DNA from: Rhizoctonia solani
Lineage: Eukaryota; Basidiomycota; Agaricomycetes; Cantharellales; Ceratobasidiaceae
DNA: 64,000 nt
Assembly: GCF_016906535.1 (NCBI RefSeq)
Contig: NC_057370.1
Coordinates: forward strand, 3,100,001-3,164,000
Reading direction: 5' to 3'
Below, in pieces: positions 27,721 through 40,416 of the stretch. A program made the translations under genes and the position numbers. Numbering within the stretch: the first letter of the stretch is position 1; each line of letters starts with the position of its first letter. The notes beneath the pieces are model-generated. The model searched no databases. It was given only the letters and a program-made list of their open reading frames with translations, and was not told the DNA's origin.

Positions 27721-29125
27721 CAGTAGAACGAGAGTGAAGGTGCTTTAGTGATGAGAGTGGTGCGATGCCCAGTACCATGTTATCGAGTGGTGGGACTTAT
27801 GTATTCAGTCTCTTGTCGCGCTGACCCCATGACTCAGGCTGTGGCTGACCAGATTAAGAGTTTCGAGAGTGATGTGAGCCAGATTAGATGCCTGGATTAG
27901 AATGATCGAAGTGCATATGTCAGGAGATTCACAGTGCCGGTCGAGCGGCCAAGCAGAACCGAGCGGCTAATCGTCAACCCGTCTACATGCTGCTGAATAC
28001 ACTTGCCAATCTGGGCCTTCATCTCAATCTTGACCCCGGGACTAACTAAGATTCATATGTCGGACTATGATAACTCCGTCCGGGTGTTTCCCTTCCGATG
28101 TGAGAACATAGAAGTTTTGTGTCTTTCGCATAATCGAAAAGTCCAACAATTGATCTACTGGCAATATTAATAGAGACTTGCTTTGGTGCGCACAGGAAGG
28201 ATGGCGATAAAATGGAAATTGCCGTTTTCTTTGATAGTTGAGCTAAGTGAATCAAAAGTCTAGTTTGTCCAATAAACCAGATGCTTCAGATAATATGTGG
28301 CCTCGGGGCATTCCCTCAGATATCCTGCTTTACAGGACATTTCGGGAGAAAGAATTTACTTCTAAATTTATCAGCACCTGCGGTTTAATTATTCAGATAT
28401 CGTGGTTGCTGAGAACTACGGCAATCGATGATAGATGTATCTGATACTGGTGTAGTGCATTGGAAAAAGAATTCTGACCTAGATCTTGTTTCGTTTATGA
28501 TACCGATCGCCAATATTACGCAAGATATATTCATCGTAGTGATGTTTGTAACGCATGGGCCTTTGGCTCGGTGCATATATGAGATGGCCCGCTGGCTCCA
28601 TTGACTGGATCTAATGTACATGATACTTGTGTCAGATGTCTAACACCTGAACGGGACGTCTCAGTACGGTGGGAGACGAGCGTGCAGGAACAAGGTAGTC
28701 GATACAGGAATATATAGACCCCCTGAATGGAATAGGGGTAGAGAGCCTCGACCGTCGAGGACCACACGATCACGTGACAGCGCTAGCGCGCCGCACATCT
28801 AACAACTTGAGCAAGCAAGAGAGAGACAGAAGACGAGATACAGAACAAAGCTACACTAAGCATCACATGAATTTTATCGAGGCTAATTTTACAAGCACGC
28901 CTGAAAAGGATAGATTATGGAGTGCAGGAGAGAAAGGCATAGGTACAAGAAGAGAAGAATGAGCCGAGTGAATCTGAAAGTACTCCACAGAGCACCGTAT
29001 ACCTTACACGTATATAGAATCCCCCCAAAATCTACCATACGTGGGCTGTTAAAGCGCAAGAAAGTCAGATTATCCAGGCGAAACATACCAACCTGTTTGG
29101 AGATAAGAGAAGCCGAACAAAGTGC

Positions 29126-29685
29126 CTAGGGCTGCATCGAGGATATCGTCAATCCCGTGTCAACAAAGTGATTGCTGTTAGTGTCGTATAGAAGCCAATG
29201 GTTCCCATTATCATAGCTAATCACTGACCCTGTGTATTTCATATTGATCATCCGAGTACCGGTGGGAGCAAGTGAAGTAGTGGTCAATCTCGCTGCACCA
29301 AACAGCATGAGGGTGATTCACTTGATAAGCAAGGCGTTTGGATAACCTTCATAAGAATTTGGCTACGATCCCGCTGTAAACGACTGTTCTGGTATCGTAT
29401 GGCTGCATTTCGGAGCCCTTGGCTTGAAATCGGAGCACTTGACACACAAGCATCAGCAGCGTCATGGAGAGTTTGACCAATCCTACGGTCATAGACGCTC
29501 TCTATGTATAAATTGTCTTGGGCTATCGACTGGTTCCTACCCACGACATGTCCTTGGAACTGTTTGAGCTGGTTCAACAGGGCCTCGTAGTTAATCTCAG
29601 TATTTGTAGGCTGTGGGTAGCGGTAGGGTATATTGGGACGCAAAAAGCAGACAGCTTGGAGTTGGTGGGAACTGAGAGTACTCAT
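29126..29685 (-). CDS. Possible hypothetical gene, minus strand
   Basis: The first frame starts MSTLSSHQLQAVCFLRPN at 29685 and runs about 115 codons with YEALLNQLKQFQGHVVGR and QTLHDAADACVSSAP. A GT...CAG interval (about 29297-29350) precedes a second frame with TRMINMKYTGSVISYDNGNH and a stop at 29126. The frames do not join cleanly through that intron, so the model is tentative. No family recognised. Confidence 0.3.
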
Positions 29686-29988
29686 AATTGAGATGGCAAT
29701 CTAGGGCACACGACCATGAACAGTTGGATATTTACAGGCCAGCATCATTAATTCAATCGATTCAGCGCTGCCCGAAACTTTCATCCACAAAAGAAATTCA
29801 TTGGGCAATTACAGTACCGACTAGTAAGGCTGCTGAGGGCAAACCCATGGTCTCCATCCCTGCAATCTCATTGATTGCCCAATTGTAGACGACCTAGAGG
29901 AACATCCTCAATGCAATGTTTCCGAGGCCTACCGATCTACCAGAGAGACCGGTTCACCCGACCGCCGATCTGTGTCGGTCGTAACTGA

Positions 29989-30189
29989 CACGGTGAACCC
30001 CAAAAGTGCGGAAAATCCGCATGACGTCCAGATTTTGCCAGACATCCGCACCTAAAATAGCAGAATTCGCACCTCGACGACACACAGGGATGCGGATTCG
30101 TGGAAAAAATGGTCGGATTTTGCCAACACTCCGCATATAACGCGCGATTTTTCACGTTCAGAAAATCCGCACTTTTGGGGTCCACCGTG
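29989..30189. mobile_element. MITE copy 1 (201 bp, CACTA-like ends)
   Basis: Long terminal inverted repeats begin CACGGTGAACCCCAAAAGTG and end with the complement (CACTTTTGGGGTCCACCGTG). It is flanked by a 3-bp direct repeat TGA at 29986-29988 and 30190-30192. There is no coding capacity. Ends starting CAC with 3-bp target duplications fit the CACTA (En/Spm) superfamily; PIF/Harbinger is less likely because the duplications are not TWA. Confidence 0.85.
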
Positions 30190-30321
30190 TGACCGTTCCA
30201 GTTTGGATGCACACATGTGCTGTAGTCCGAGTCGAAGAGGGCCGTGCCAGAACGTTGGTAGGGAGCAGCGAGATAAGTTTATCACGCCGTTGCCTTGATA
30301 TATTTTTCGCCGAAAGGCATA

Positions 30322-30534
30322 CACGGTGGACCCCAAAAGTGCGGATTTTCTGAACGTGAAAAATCGCGCATTATATGCGGAGTGTTGGCAAAATCCGACC
30401 AGTTTTTCCATGAATCCGCATCCTCAACTCACCCCTGTGTGTCGTCGAGGTACGGATTCTGCGATTTTAGGTGCGGATGTCTGGCAAAAATCTGGACGTC
30501 ATGCGGATTTTCCGCACTTTTGGGGTTCACCGTG
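30322..30534. mobile_element. MITE copy 2 (213 bp), inverted relative to copy 1
   Basis: Same family as 29989-30189 but in the opposite orientation. It starts CACGGTGGACCCCAAAAGTG and ends with GGGGTTCACCGTG. The flanking 3-bp repeat is ATA (30319-30321 and 30535-30537), different from copy 1, so it inserted independently. Internal sequence differs by a short insertion (around CAACTCACCC) and a few substitutions. Confidence 0.85.
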
Positions 30535-32759
30535 ATATGTAGTGCGACGGAAGACTGCTCGCGCGCTAGATCCTAAACTTGGGATTTGAGTGGCCAAATT
30601 GAATTTAAGCGCCACCCTACCTTGCATCAAGTGCTTGGTCGAGGCCCAGATTCAGATAGTACCGGGGCCTATCGATATCGCACACATTTGAATCTTCCGC
30701 ATTGAATTGGTGCTTTACGATTGGGTATGTTCGTTGTCCAAGGCTTACGTCAACCGGTCTTTGTGAATCGATTAGCTTAAGCCGGGGACTTCATGGGGTT
30801 AATACCCCGAAAGCGACATAGGGCCCATAATCGAAGCCTGAGCTATCAAGGACGACTATAATTGTTGAGTTTGTGTATACTATTGCAAGCCACAAGGTAT
30901 AGTTTATCCGCATACCATGCCAAAACCAGGGCTGGTTCATTAGAATAAGCTGACTAGGTGTGGTGGGTACTGGCCTTGCAGAATACAGGATTTAGTGAGA
31001 CTTTTTGAGTGGTCAAACGGATAATAAATGACAAATCTCAAGCCACATGATTGAGTGGAACAGACTGGGAATATTACAGCTATGAATGTGAGTGCATGGC
31101 TCCTCGAAAGCAATAGGTGCTTGGTATGAGCAGTAGCCCTGTTAACTAGATACTTAAAAGAGGTGGAGATTTCCAAATTGATAGATACAAAGAAAGAGAC
31201 AGTTATTCTGCTCCGTATTGTCATCCTATCAGCACTCACGCCCGCCCACGTCTTCAGGAGCCACCTCTCAATATTGGAAGGGCGAACTTGTTGGGAACTA
31301 GTGAGAATAATCGTTGCAAGGGACGGGCCTAGGGGCCGAGCGTGAAAGAACTTACATAAATGCCTCATGTTCTTCTTCGCGCTGCACATACTGGGTACGT
31401 CGTTTTCAACTCGTGACCTCCGGGTAGTTCAAACCGTGCCTCGGCGTATTTCTTACTAAGGTGCAAGCTAAACGCATGGCATCAGATATACCCACTAGTA
31501 TTATGTCGTATCGGTATCTCTAATCTTAAAGGCACAGCCAAATGATTGTAAAATCGTCCCACGTATACGTACGTAGTACACGCAGCCCACAAAGCCATCA
31601 ACCTCTCGTTCTCGACCTCACGGTCTCGAATACTTGGCTGTTGTTTACGCAAATCAATGAAGCCTAGGCCAAGCCTGCTAATCAAGTGCTGAGTTTCAAT
31701 GATCCCCGATGTCGGGTGACAGCAGAACGTCCCTAAAGTTAATCCACCTCTGACCCAATGAGCACACGATGCTTGTGTTGTTCAATTAGCGGACTTGAAA
31801 TTGCTATCGCTATTGCCAATTTGCCCTACTATGTAATGGTTGGCCGAGTTTCTAGGCCGACGAGTTGATTGGGGTAGGGAGCGCTGAATAGCACGAACGC
31901 TCTAAACAAGTTTCATAGCGCCCGACTAGTGCACAGAAATACAGATCCATGGATAAGATGAAGCTAGGTACGGCTCGATGAAAGAGCACCGAATTCAAAG
32001 CATTGCATGTCAAGTGGCAAGCGCAATACACTAGAGATTCATGGGTGAAGAGATGGAACTAAGTAATCACGATGTTACGTGATGTGCACTATAATTATGA
32101 ACTCCGAAATGATCAAACGTTGTTTTTGAGACTATGCTGGACACTAGCAGGCTGAAGCACTCTGAATTATAGCACCCGACGCTGTTGCCGAGGGACTAAA
32201 TCATCACGGGCACGAGTTGTGGCTCCGTGGATCCAAATACAGAACACTGCGCCTCCCGATATTCAAAAACTGAACGTGGCGCGGGTTTTGCGCGCCTTTG
32301 AGGCTTAGTGCGGCGGAGGATCCGCTGCGTGAGAGTAAAGGATGAGAACAGCAAGCCACACATGTAATTTACACTGCGAATTGCATGTGCAAACTCACCT
32401 CCGCCTGAATGTGCTGGGTGACAACGCCTCGACCATTTTACGCTTCCTCCCCGAACGAGCTCGGGGAATTGGATTGAGTGCCATGCTCCTTTAAATTAAC
32501 AAGTTTTTTTCACTGGAAAGGGCATGTGTTGCTTGTTATACTGTGTGCATTGTAATTTATGCGACTTGGAGACAATGGCACCGGGATGCAGTAACGAATT
32601 ACACTTCTAAAAATAGACTGATTAAATAAATCAATACCGCCGGCTTACATCATTCGAGTCATCGGAGATGCAGATCCGACGACCGAGAGTCCGATCGCAT
32701 TTACACACTCCACTCGTTGTTGGGACCTCACTACCACACTTGCGTCCAACCAACCAACC

Positions 32760-34229
32760 ATGTCTAAAACGTCTGTCTCTAGCATACATGAGACCGAACA
32801 CGATACAGACTAACTAGCGTAAATAGGTTTAATATCACTGTTCTCCCAGGAGATGGAATCGGTAAAGTTATCATTCTGATGCATATAACCCCCTCCTCCC
32901 CTTTCCCGCGCCTACTGGTACAACAGCAAACTGACTGCTGTACGTGAAACAGGCCCGGAAGTAGTTGACCAGGCGATTCGTGTCTTGGAGACCATTTCCG
33001 AAAAGGGCGAGGTCAAGTTCAATCTCGAGTCTTACGACTTTGGTGGGATCGCGATTGATAACCACCAAGACCCCCTTCCGGACAAGACGTTGGACGCTTG
33101 CAAGCGGGCAGATGCTGTTCTCATGGGCAAGTCTTTCCGTCCCAAAAAACTACCCGGTTTTACAATACATTAACTACTCGACTCGCATTGTGTGTGTGAA
33201 TTACAGGATCCGTTGGAGGACCCAAATGGGGCGTAGGTAAAATCCGCCCTGAACAAGGTCTCCTCAAACTCCGCAAAGAGCTCGGACTGTACGCCAACAT
33301 CCGACCGGCCAACTTTGCCTCGGACTCGCTCGTGACGTCGTCGCCGCTAAAGGACACAGTCGCCAAGGGCGTCGACTTTATCGTCGTGCGCGAGCTGATC
33401 GGCGGGCTGTACTTTGGTAAACGAAAGGAAGAAGACGAGAACATGCCCGAGGCTAAAGGTCTCACGTCGATTGGCCACAAGAGTGTGGGGGACGTCGGAG
33501 TCGCGTGGGACACGATGGTGTATTCGGTCGAAGAGGTCGAGCGAATCACGCGTGTGGCTGCCAAGATTGCGTTGGGTTCGACTCCACCGCTCAAGATTCA
33601 CAGCGTGGACAAGGCGAACGTGTTGGCGAGTTCTCGGCTGTGGAGGCGCGTGGTGGGAGAGACGATCAAGAATGAGTTTCCAGAACTAGAAGTCGATCAT
33701 GGGCTGGTGGATTCGGTGGCAATGGTGATGGTTCAGAACCCACGAAAGCTGAACGGGGTGATTTTGACCGAGAACATGTTTGGCGACATGTGAGTTCTTT
33801 CTTTTTGGATTATGCTTGGGTGGTACTGAAACGGACTGTGTAAAGTTGTCGGATGAAGCGAGTGTGATTCCGGGCTCGTTGGGGCTTTTGCCGTCTGCTT
33901 CGTTGGCGGGTGCACCTACGCTGTCGTCTGGGACGACGACGTTTGGGTTGTACGAGCCTATCCATGGGTCTGCACCGGATATTGCGGGACAAGGCATCGC
34001 GAATCCGATCGGCACGATTCTCTCGGCGGCTATGCTGCTCAGGTACTCGCTTGGTCTGGATAAGGAAGCCAAGGCCATTGAAAATGCGGTCCGGAAAGTG
34101 TTGGATACTGACAATGGCGGGTTTGGATATCGGTCCAAGGATCTAGGAGGAGACAAGGGAACAAAAGAGATCGGAGATAAGATTGTGGAGGTGTTGAAGA
34201 CTAGAGGAAACGATGGATTTAAAATTTAA
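32760..34229 (+). CDS. LEU2: 3-isopropylmalate dehydrogenase
   Basis: NAD-dependent decarboxylating dehydrogenase of leucine biosynthesis. Exon 1 is only 11 nt (32760-32770, MSKT...), exon 2 is 32827-32861 ([12 protein letters not shown]), exon 3 is 32953-33126, then 33207 to about 33790 and about 33844-34229. Key sequence: GSVGGPKWG, the substrate-binding [14 protein letters not shown] region, [53 protein letters not shown], and the NAD site [21 protein letters not shown]. The intron after ADAVLMG begins GCAAGT (33127-33206), a GC-AG intron fixed by the conserved GSVGG. At the last intron the canonical splice (GTGAGT...AAAG) is one base out of frame. The length of about 385 residues is normal. 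Confidence 0.95.
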
Positions 34230-34490
34230 TCGAGTTAAAAATGGTGTTCTTCGATGCTTCGTGAGTGTTACTTTATTGGGAAGGTGGCCAGGGTCTCGGA
34301 TTGGGCCGAATAGATGAATAGTTAAATGAGTTGATGAGCGGTTTCACTGTGGTGGATTTATTGTTCATAAGAGTATATGGCACAGTTATTGTTGCTTATG
34401 ACTTTTATATCTATTCTATCAAAAGTACTACCATGAATGATCCGAGGTTCTAGAGGGAACAATTCGGAGGGGGGAAGATATAGACCGGGA

Positions 34491-34935
34491 TCACTTGGAC
34501 CAACTTTTGGGGAGCAGCGTGGACGAATGAGACAAGTGCTCCCAGATCAGACCTGAAACCCAAGCGAGAATGCTACGATCGTGGCCAAGATGGGGCCAAG
34601 GGTATTCATGTTGAATGGAATGCACGTGACCTGGGAGCCACGTATCGTCCTTGTCGTTGTCGTCGTTGTCGATGGAGTCGGGGGCAGACGGAAGAGGGCG
34701 GTATGATTGGATGATGGTGAGCTCGGCACGGGGGAGCTTCTTTGCACGTGTCGAACCCGCGAGTGAGATGATTAGCCGCCGGTATCGTTTTGCACTGTGT
34801 AAAATTGGCGATTTTTGACGCTGAATAAATTGAATGAAGCGAGAGCGCAGATTGGACGAGAGATGAGGAGTGGGGGATTTCAAGTCGTGAGTTTGTTCGT
34901 GTGTGGATGGAACGCTTAGAAGTAAGTGTGCGCAC
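34491..34935 (-). CDS. Possible small membrane protein gene
   Basis: Three overlapping minus-strand frames. The most protein-like ending is GSQVTCIPFNMNTLGPILAT followed by IVAFSLGFQV, a single hydrophobic helix at a C-terminus (stop at 34547). Upstream a basic Ser-rich stretch (HLSSNLRSRFIQFIQRQ) would suit a presequence. Frames do not connect without a splice or a base correction. It lies divergent to the KDM5 gene. It may be a small mitochondrial or ER protein; the evidence is weak. Confidence 0.3.
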
Positions 34936-35020
34936 GGACCAGGTTTATCGTTTTGATTTGTACTTGTACTTTGACTTGTATTCTTCCTCTTGGACTATAT
35001 CTGCTAATCACCGGACCGGT

Positions 35021-38000
35021 ATGAGCTCAAGCGTGACAACCCGAGGGAGCGGGCGGGGGCGGGGACGAGGGCGGGGACGAGCGTCGGAGACGACGAGCAC
35101 AGTGCCGATAGCCACCTGGACGTCGTCCCTCGATATCCCCGTGGACGGTGCGACCCCGATCGACGACGACAGAACGCCCGTTGCCGCTGCTCCCACCGTC
35201 GGCAACGGCAACGGCAACGGGTCCGGCAATGCCAGCGGCAACGGCAACGGCACCTCAGGGCCTCCGGTCTACGAGAGCAAGCGCGCACCCCGCAAGTCCA
35301 AGACCGAGGCAATGGCGGCCATCAACCAGCGTTCAATGTCCCCTGAATCACGGCTCAGACAGACAATGAACATTCCCGCACCGAAACTGAACCCCCGATT
35401 CGACATGTCTACCGTCAACACCAAGTCTGTTCCGCCTCCGAGGACCACACCTCGTCTCATGGGCCTCGAAGAGTGTCCGGTCTTTTACCCAACTGCAGAC
35501 GAGTTCCGTGACCCAATGACTTACATTCGCTCCATCCATGAAAAGGCTGTCCCCCATGGCATCATAAAGATTGTCCCTCCCCAAGATTGGGAAATGCCGT
35601 TTGTGTGACACCCAGGTGCGTACCACTCACCAACTACTCGGCTTAATTCTGATTTTCCCCAGACTTTCCGCTTCAAAACACGACTCCAGCGTCTAAACTC
35701 GATCGAGGCCTCGTCCCGGGCCAAAATGTCATTTCTCGAGCAGCTCTACCGTTATCACGACCAGGGCGCTAACAGGCCTTCTGTCCCGCTGATTAATCAT
35801 CAGCCTCTTGATCTCTGGCTTCTCCGTCGGGAAGTCCAGCGCAGGGGTGGGTACGACACAGTAAGTTTGACTCTATTTTTTCTACTCTTGTTTATATTGG
35901 CCTAGGTCTCGCGCAATAAACTATGGGGCGACGTTCAACGTGCCATGGGCTATACCGGCCCATCCGTCCTCGCCGCCCAGCTCAAGGCAGCATACACCCG
36001 TATCATCTCGCCATACGAAGTATTCCGCGCTCAAGTCCGCCATGACCCCTCACCCAATCGGGACAGACGTGTCCAACCCCGAGGTCTTCCGGTCGCACCA
36101 GCCGATCTCGTGTCTTTCCATCTACCGCCGCCACACCCCCCTTCCCCCCTCACCCCATCCTCTAGTCCCTTATCGGAACCTCCGGATGATGCCGATCCTC
36201 AAGCCTCACAAGCCGCCGGAGCGGACGTCAAAATGAAGCCTCAAAGACGAAGGTGCGAACGCATTCTCAAAAGCTCTTGCCCAAGACCGTGCGTTTTTTT
36301 TTAAATCTCGTTTCCTATTTGGCTTGGTCTGATTTTTTTAGCCGGTCCATCGATGACGTTTGATAATACTCCACTACCCAATCCGGATCCTCCTGCTCCA
36401 CCCGTTCGGAAAGGCGAGGTGAGCATAGCCATCAGTTGTCAGGGCTTGTTCTTATCTATGTGTCGTAAAAAAGATGTGCGAGTTGTGCCTCAAGGGCGAT
36501 CGTGATACCGAGATGTTACTGTGCGATGGTTGTGACGAAGGTATGTCTATGTTCAGTTTATCCTAATCCGTATCTAACCCACGTGCAGGTTTCCACATGT
36601 CGTGCCTTGACCCGCCCCTGGATGCCGTCCCTAAAGGCAGTTGGTTCTGCCATACCTGCATGTTTGGGAATAACGACTACGGGTTTGACGAGGGTGACGA
36701 ACACAGTTTGACGAGCTTTCAGCAGCGGGATCAGTTTCGAAAGAGTTGGTTTGAGAAGCATCCTCCCTCGGGCGAAGACCCGACTCGTATCCCGATTGGG
36801 GACTCGGATATCAAGGTGTCCGAGGACGATGTCGAACGCGAGTTTTGGAGGTTGGTTCAGTCGTCGCATGAGACTGTCGAAGTCGAGTATGGGGCGGACG
36901 TTCATTCTACGACGCACGGAAGGTGAGCATCCTTATTTATTGACTCGACTGAATACTCATGACTTGCAGCGCAATGCCATCTGTTGAATCTCATCCCCGC
37001 GACCCGTACTCGCGCGATCCATGGAACGTGAACAATTTACCCATACTTCAAGACTCGATGTTGCGATATATCAAGTCGGATATCTCAGGTATGACTGTCC
37101 CATGGACATATGTCGGCATGTTATTCCACATTCTGCTGGCACAACGAGGTGCGCCACCTAGTTTGACTGCATCTCCTCGATCTAACTCTTCCCTAGGACC
37201 ACTATACATACAGTCTCAACTATAGTAAGCTTCCATACCTCTCCAACCACCCCAAATTTAATTGTATACAGTGCACTGGGGCGAGACGAAAACATGGTAC
37301 GGCATCCCAGGTGAAGATGCACAAAAATTCGAAGACGCGATCAAGTCAGAAGCGCCGGACCTGTTCGAGGCCCAGCCCGATACTCTTCCAATTGGTCACG
37401 CTCATGAACCCTGATCGTCTGCGCAAAGCCGGGGTACGCGTCTTTGCGTGTAATCAGCGCCCTGGCGAGTTTGTGGTCACGTTACCCAAGGCGTATCACG
37501 CTGGATTTAACCATGGGGTAAGTGAATGCGTAAAAGCGAGGGGGGTGATGATAGTCGATGCGGAGGAGCTGATGGAGGGGAGTTGAACAGTTGAATTTCA
37601 ACGAAGCTGTGAATTTCGCCTTGCCCGAGTGGTTGCCGCTTGGCCTGGAGTGTGCAAAGAGGTATCAGGAGCATCGAAAGTTGCCGGTCTTCTCGCACGA
37701 TGAGTTGTTGGTCACCGTGGTGCAACATGCGTTGTCTGTCAATAATGCTCAATGGTGAGTTTCCGCATATCTCCTCCATAATTTGAATAGATACTAACTG
37801 ATTGGTAGGCTCCTTCCCAACTTTAAAGAAATGGTCGACCGGGAACTTGAACAGCGTGCGATACTCGTCAGCCAACCCGGTGGTATACTTGGCGAAACGC
37901 TCGACGAATCCGACAGACCAGAAGAACAATACCAGTGCTCGGTGTGCAAAGTCTTCTGCTACCTCTCCCAGGTTACATGTGCATGCACCACCGCCGTCGC

Positions 38001-40416
38001 CTGTCTCTCGCACGCCAAGGAAATGTGCAATTGCCATGTCACGCGTCGAATCCTCAGACGAAGGTTTCGGACGATTGGCTGCAGGACACGTTGAATGATA
38101 TCGAGGCCAAGGCTCGTGCCCCGACTTTATGGCGCGAACGGTTCGTCGAGGTTGTTACGGGGCCAGACTTGCCGAGCGTGAGCGTGTTGAGGCAACTGGT
38201 CACCGAGGGCGAAGCGCTCGAAATTCCGATGATGGAGCTCAAGGCTCTGCAGCGGTGCGTGAAACGTGCGGCTGAGTGGTCGGACCAGGCGACGCAGCTG
38301 TTGGATTATGTCCCTCCCCCGCCCAAGAAACGATCTCGCACCGAACACCAATTCGGAATCGATGATATCCAGCGCCTCTTGGACGAGATTAAAAAACTAG
38401 GCGTCGACGCGCCCGAGAAAGCCCGGCTCGAAACTCTGCTCGAACAGGTCAATGATTTCCAACAAAAGACTCGTCCGTTGATTCGCAAGATCGGAAACTC
38501 GGACGATACGTCTCCGCTCGAGATGTTTGAGGAGCTTCTGACGATGGGCAAGAACCTCCGGCTCGAACTGGACGAACTGACCAAACTCGAGCAGCTCGTC
38601 GCGCGATTACAGTTTTTCCAAATCCTGTCGACTATCAACGACAACGGTCTCACCCTGGACCAAGTCGAAGAGCTGTTGTTGAGGGGGTACGAGGCTCAGG
38701 TTCCGACGGACCACAAGGCGATGATCGAGCTGAATCGCAAGGCGACGTTTGGGGGCGAGTGGAAGACCCGGGCGGTTTCGATTTTGGCCCAGCCGAGACC
38801 GACGATGCAGGATCTGAACCAGCTGGTAGTCCCCGTCCAGTGGATCCCGACGCTGCCCGACATTCTCGACAAGCTCGACCGGGCGCGGCTCAAGGGGAGG
38901 GAATATGAGAAGCGCGTCGAGGGGTACTTGAGGCCACAGCATCGAGGACAGGTGTCGATCGACGAGGCGAACAAGTGTGCGGTGGCCGCGCTCAAGGAGG
39001 TATTTTTCCAATCGGCTGAAGAGCTGAGGGTGCTCTCGAACGAAGCAAAGCTATGGGAAAAGTCGTGCGAGGATATATTCACCGGTCGGTACACGCCGCG
39101 AACGAGCAAAGGCACGCTCGAAGATATTTACGCCATGCGAGAAGAGGGTAAAAGCAAGTTTTGGGCGTTCAAGATGCCGTGGTTCGAGCGACTTTTGAAG
39201 CAGCTTGGGCAACATGACGAATGGATCACGCGTCTTCCCTGGACGCGACCAAAGCATCCCGCACTCGAGATGGACGCCATCCAGAGGGATTTGTCCAGTA
39301 CTGATTTGGGGAACGCTCCGCCTCCAGACGAGACGTGTACGTGTCTTTGCATCGAGCCTGTCGTCTTGGGCGAGGGCCAGTCCGCGGCGGATATGGAAGT
39401 TGTCCAGTGCGACCATTGTCTTGCGAAATTCCACGCCAAGTGTATCGAGGGCTCGTGTCCATTTTGCGACCACCATCACTGGAACGGGTCGATGAATAAA
39501 CCACGCAAGTTTACATACATCCAACTCGTCTCGCTCTACAAGGCCGCGGGCGAGATCAGCCGTTTGTTCTCAAATGACTATATGACTATCGCAAGATGGG
39601 GGGCTCATTATAAAATGCGACGATCTCGCGCGACCGATCATGACGTTTTTGCGACAAGTCGGACAACAAGGATCCCCCGATCCCGCCTCACTTCCCAGAT
39701 TCGTCACTTTATGCGCAAGCTGTATCGAATCCAATTCGACATCACTCCTGCGAATAATACCAGCTTCGGACTCTCCCTTGCCCATTTGCACCGAACGATC
39801 GCGATGCAGCCGACGCCCAAGACGTCCAAGCGTCGCATGAACCGTAAACCGAAGTTTGTGTTCAAGTCCGAGATTGATTCCAAGGCCGAGGATGGGACGA
39901 GGTGTTTGTGCGGCGGAGCGGCGACCCCGCTTAATCTCGAGTTGATTACATGCGGAAAGTGCATGACGCTCTATCATGTTGCGTGTGTGGCGTTTAGTAG
40001 TTTGGATGACGCGCCAGATCCGTATGTGTGTCCTTTGTGTTTGCTGAAAAAGGGCAAACCGTATGGACCTGCCGATGTACGGGTCAAGTATCCGGTGAGT
40101 CAGCAAGGCTATAGATTACGAATTGGGTCTGACCAGGTTAGCAGATGATGATCCTGAAGAAGCTGCTAAATTTGTCGACGTCAAGGCGTGCTTGGATAAT
40201 TATAGTTCGAAGCTCATTCGTCGCAGTCTACCATCACCCCATCGCACGACAATCACTGTCCAGCTACCACTTTGTCCCGGCACGAACCCTGATGTGGACG
40301 AGCCTGAACCATCACCCACGACTCCTAGCAAGCCATCCAACAGCTCTCCCGGAAATCACTATCCGGAAACTCGAGTCAGGAGACACCCAATGGTCAAACC
40401 GTCGTTCGACGAGTAA
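35021..40416 (+). CDS. KDM5/Lid2-type JmjC histone H3K4 demethylase
   Basis: Nuclear Fe(II)/2-oxoglutarate-dependent demethylase acting on H3K4 methyl marks. It starts [20 protein letters not shown], then a Gly-Asn repeat. Jmj[62 protein letters not shown]1: [26 protein letters not shown]. Jmj[18 protein letters not shown] (iron-binding H and E), [29 protein letters not shown] (third iron ligand and 2-OG site). C5HC2 zinc finger: [18 protein letters not shown]-1-like helical region about 38060-39280. A degenerate PHD follows ([28 protein letters not shown]) and a C-terminal PHD ([20 protein letters not shown]). Apparent small frame breaks lie near 35603, 37128, 37378 and 38066. Two sit inside the catalytic domain, yet conservation on both sides is intact. 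Confidence 0.9.

Larger units (their letters stand above)
25532..32759. other. Gene-poor region with broken ORFs and MITEs
   Basis: About 7.2 kb without a convincing intact gene. It holds a 47-bp tandem repeat (26294), protein-like broken frames on the minus strand (27350-27720 and 29126-29685) and the MITE pair at 29989-30534. The rest shows no pattern I can support. The last ~500 bp must include the LEU2 promoter. Confidence 0.6.

Noticed and set aside
29941..30560. Overlapping ORFs with repeated Cys/Phe-rich translations (SVGKIRPFFPRIRIP type)
   Set aside because: They are translations of the two inverted MITE copies, not genes.
33160..34156. Minus-strand ORFs of 84-156 codons
   Set aside because: Antisense of LEU2 exons.
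38607..40106. Several 90-180-codon minus-strand ORFs
   Set aside because: Antisense of the KDM5 exon, caused by high GC at third positions.
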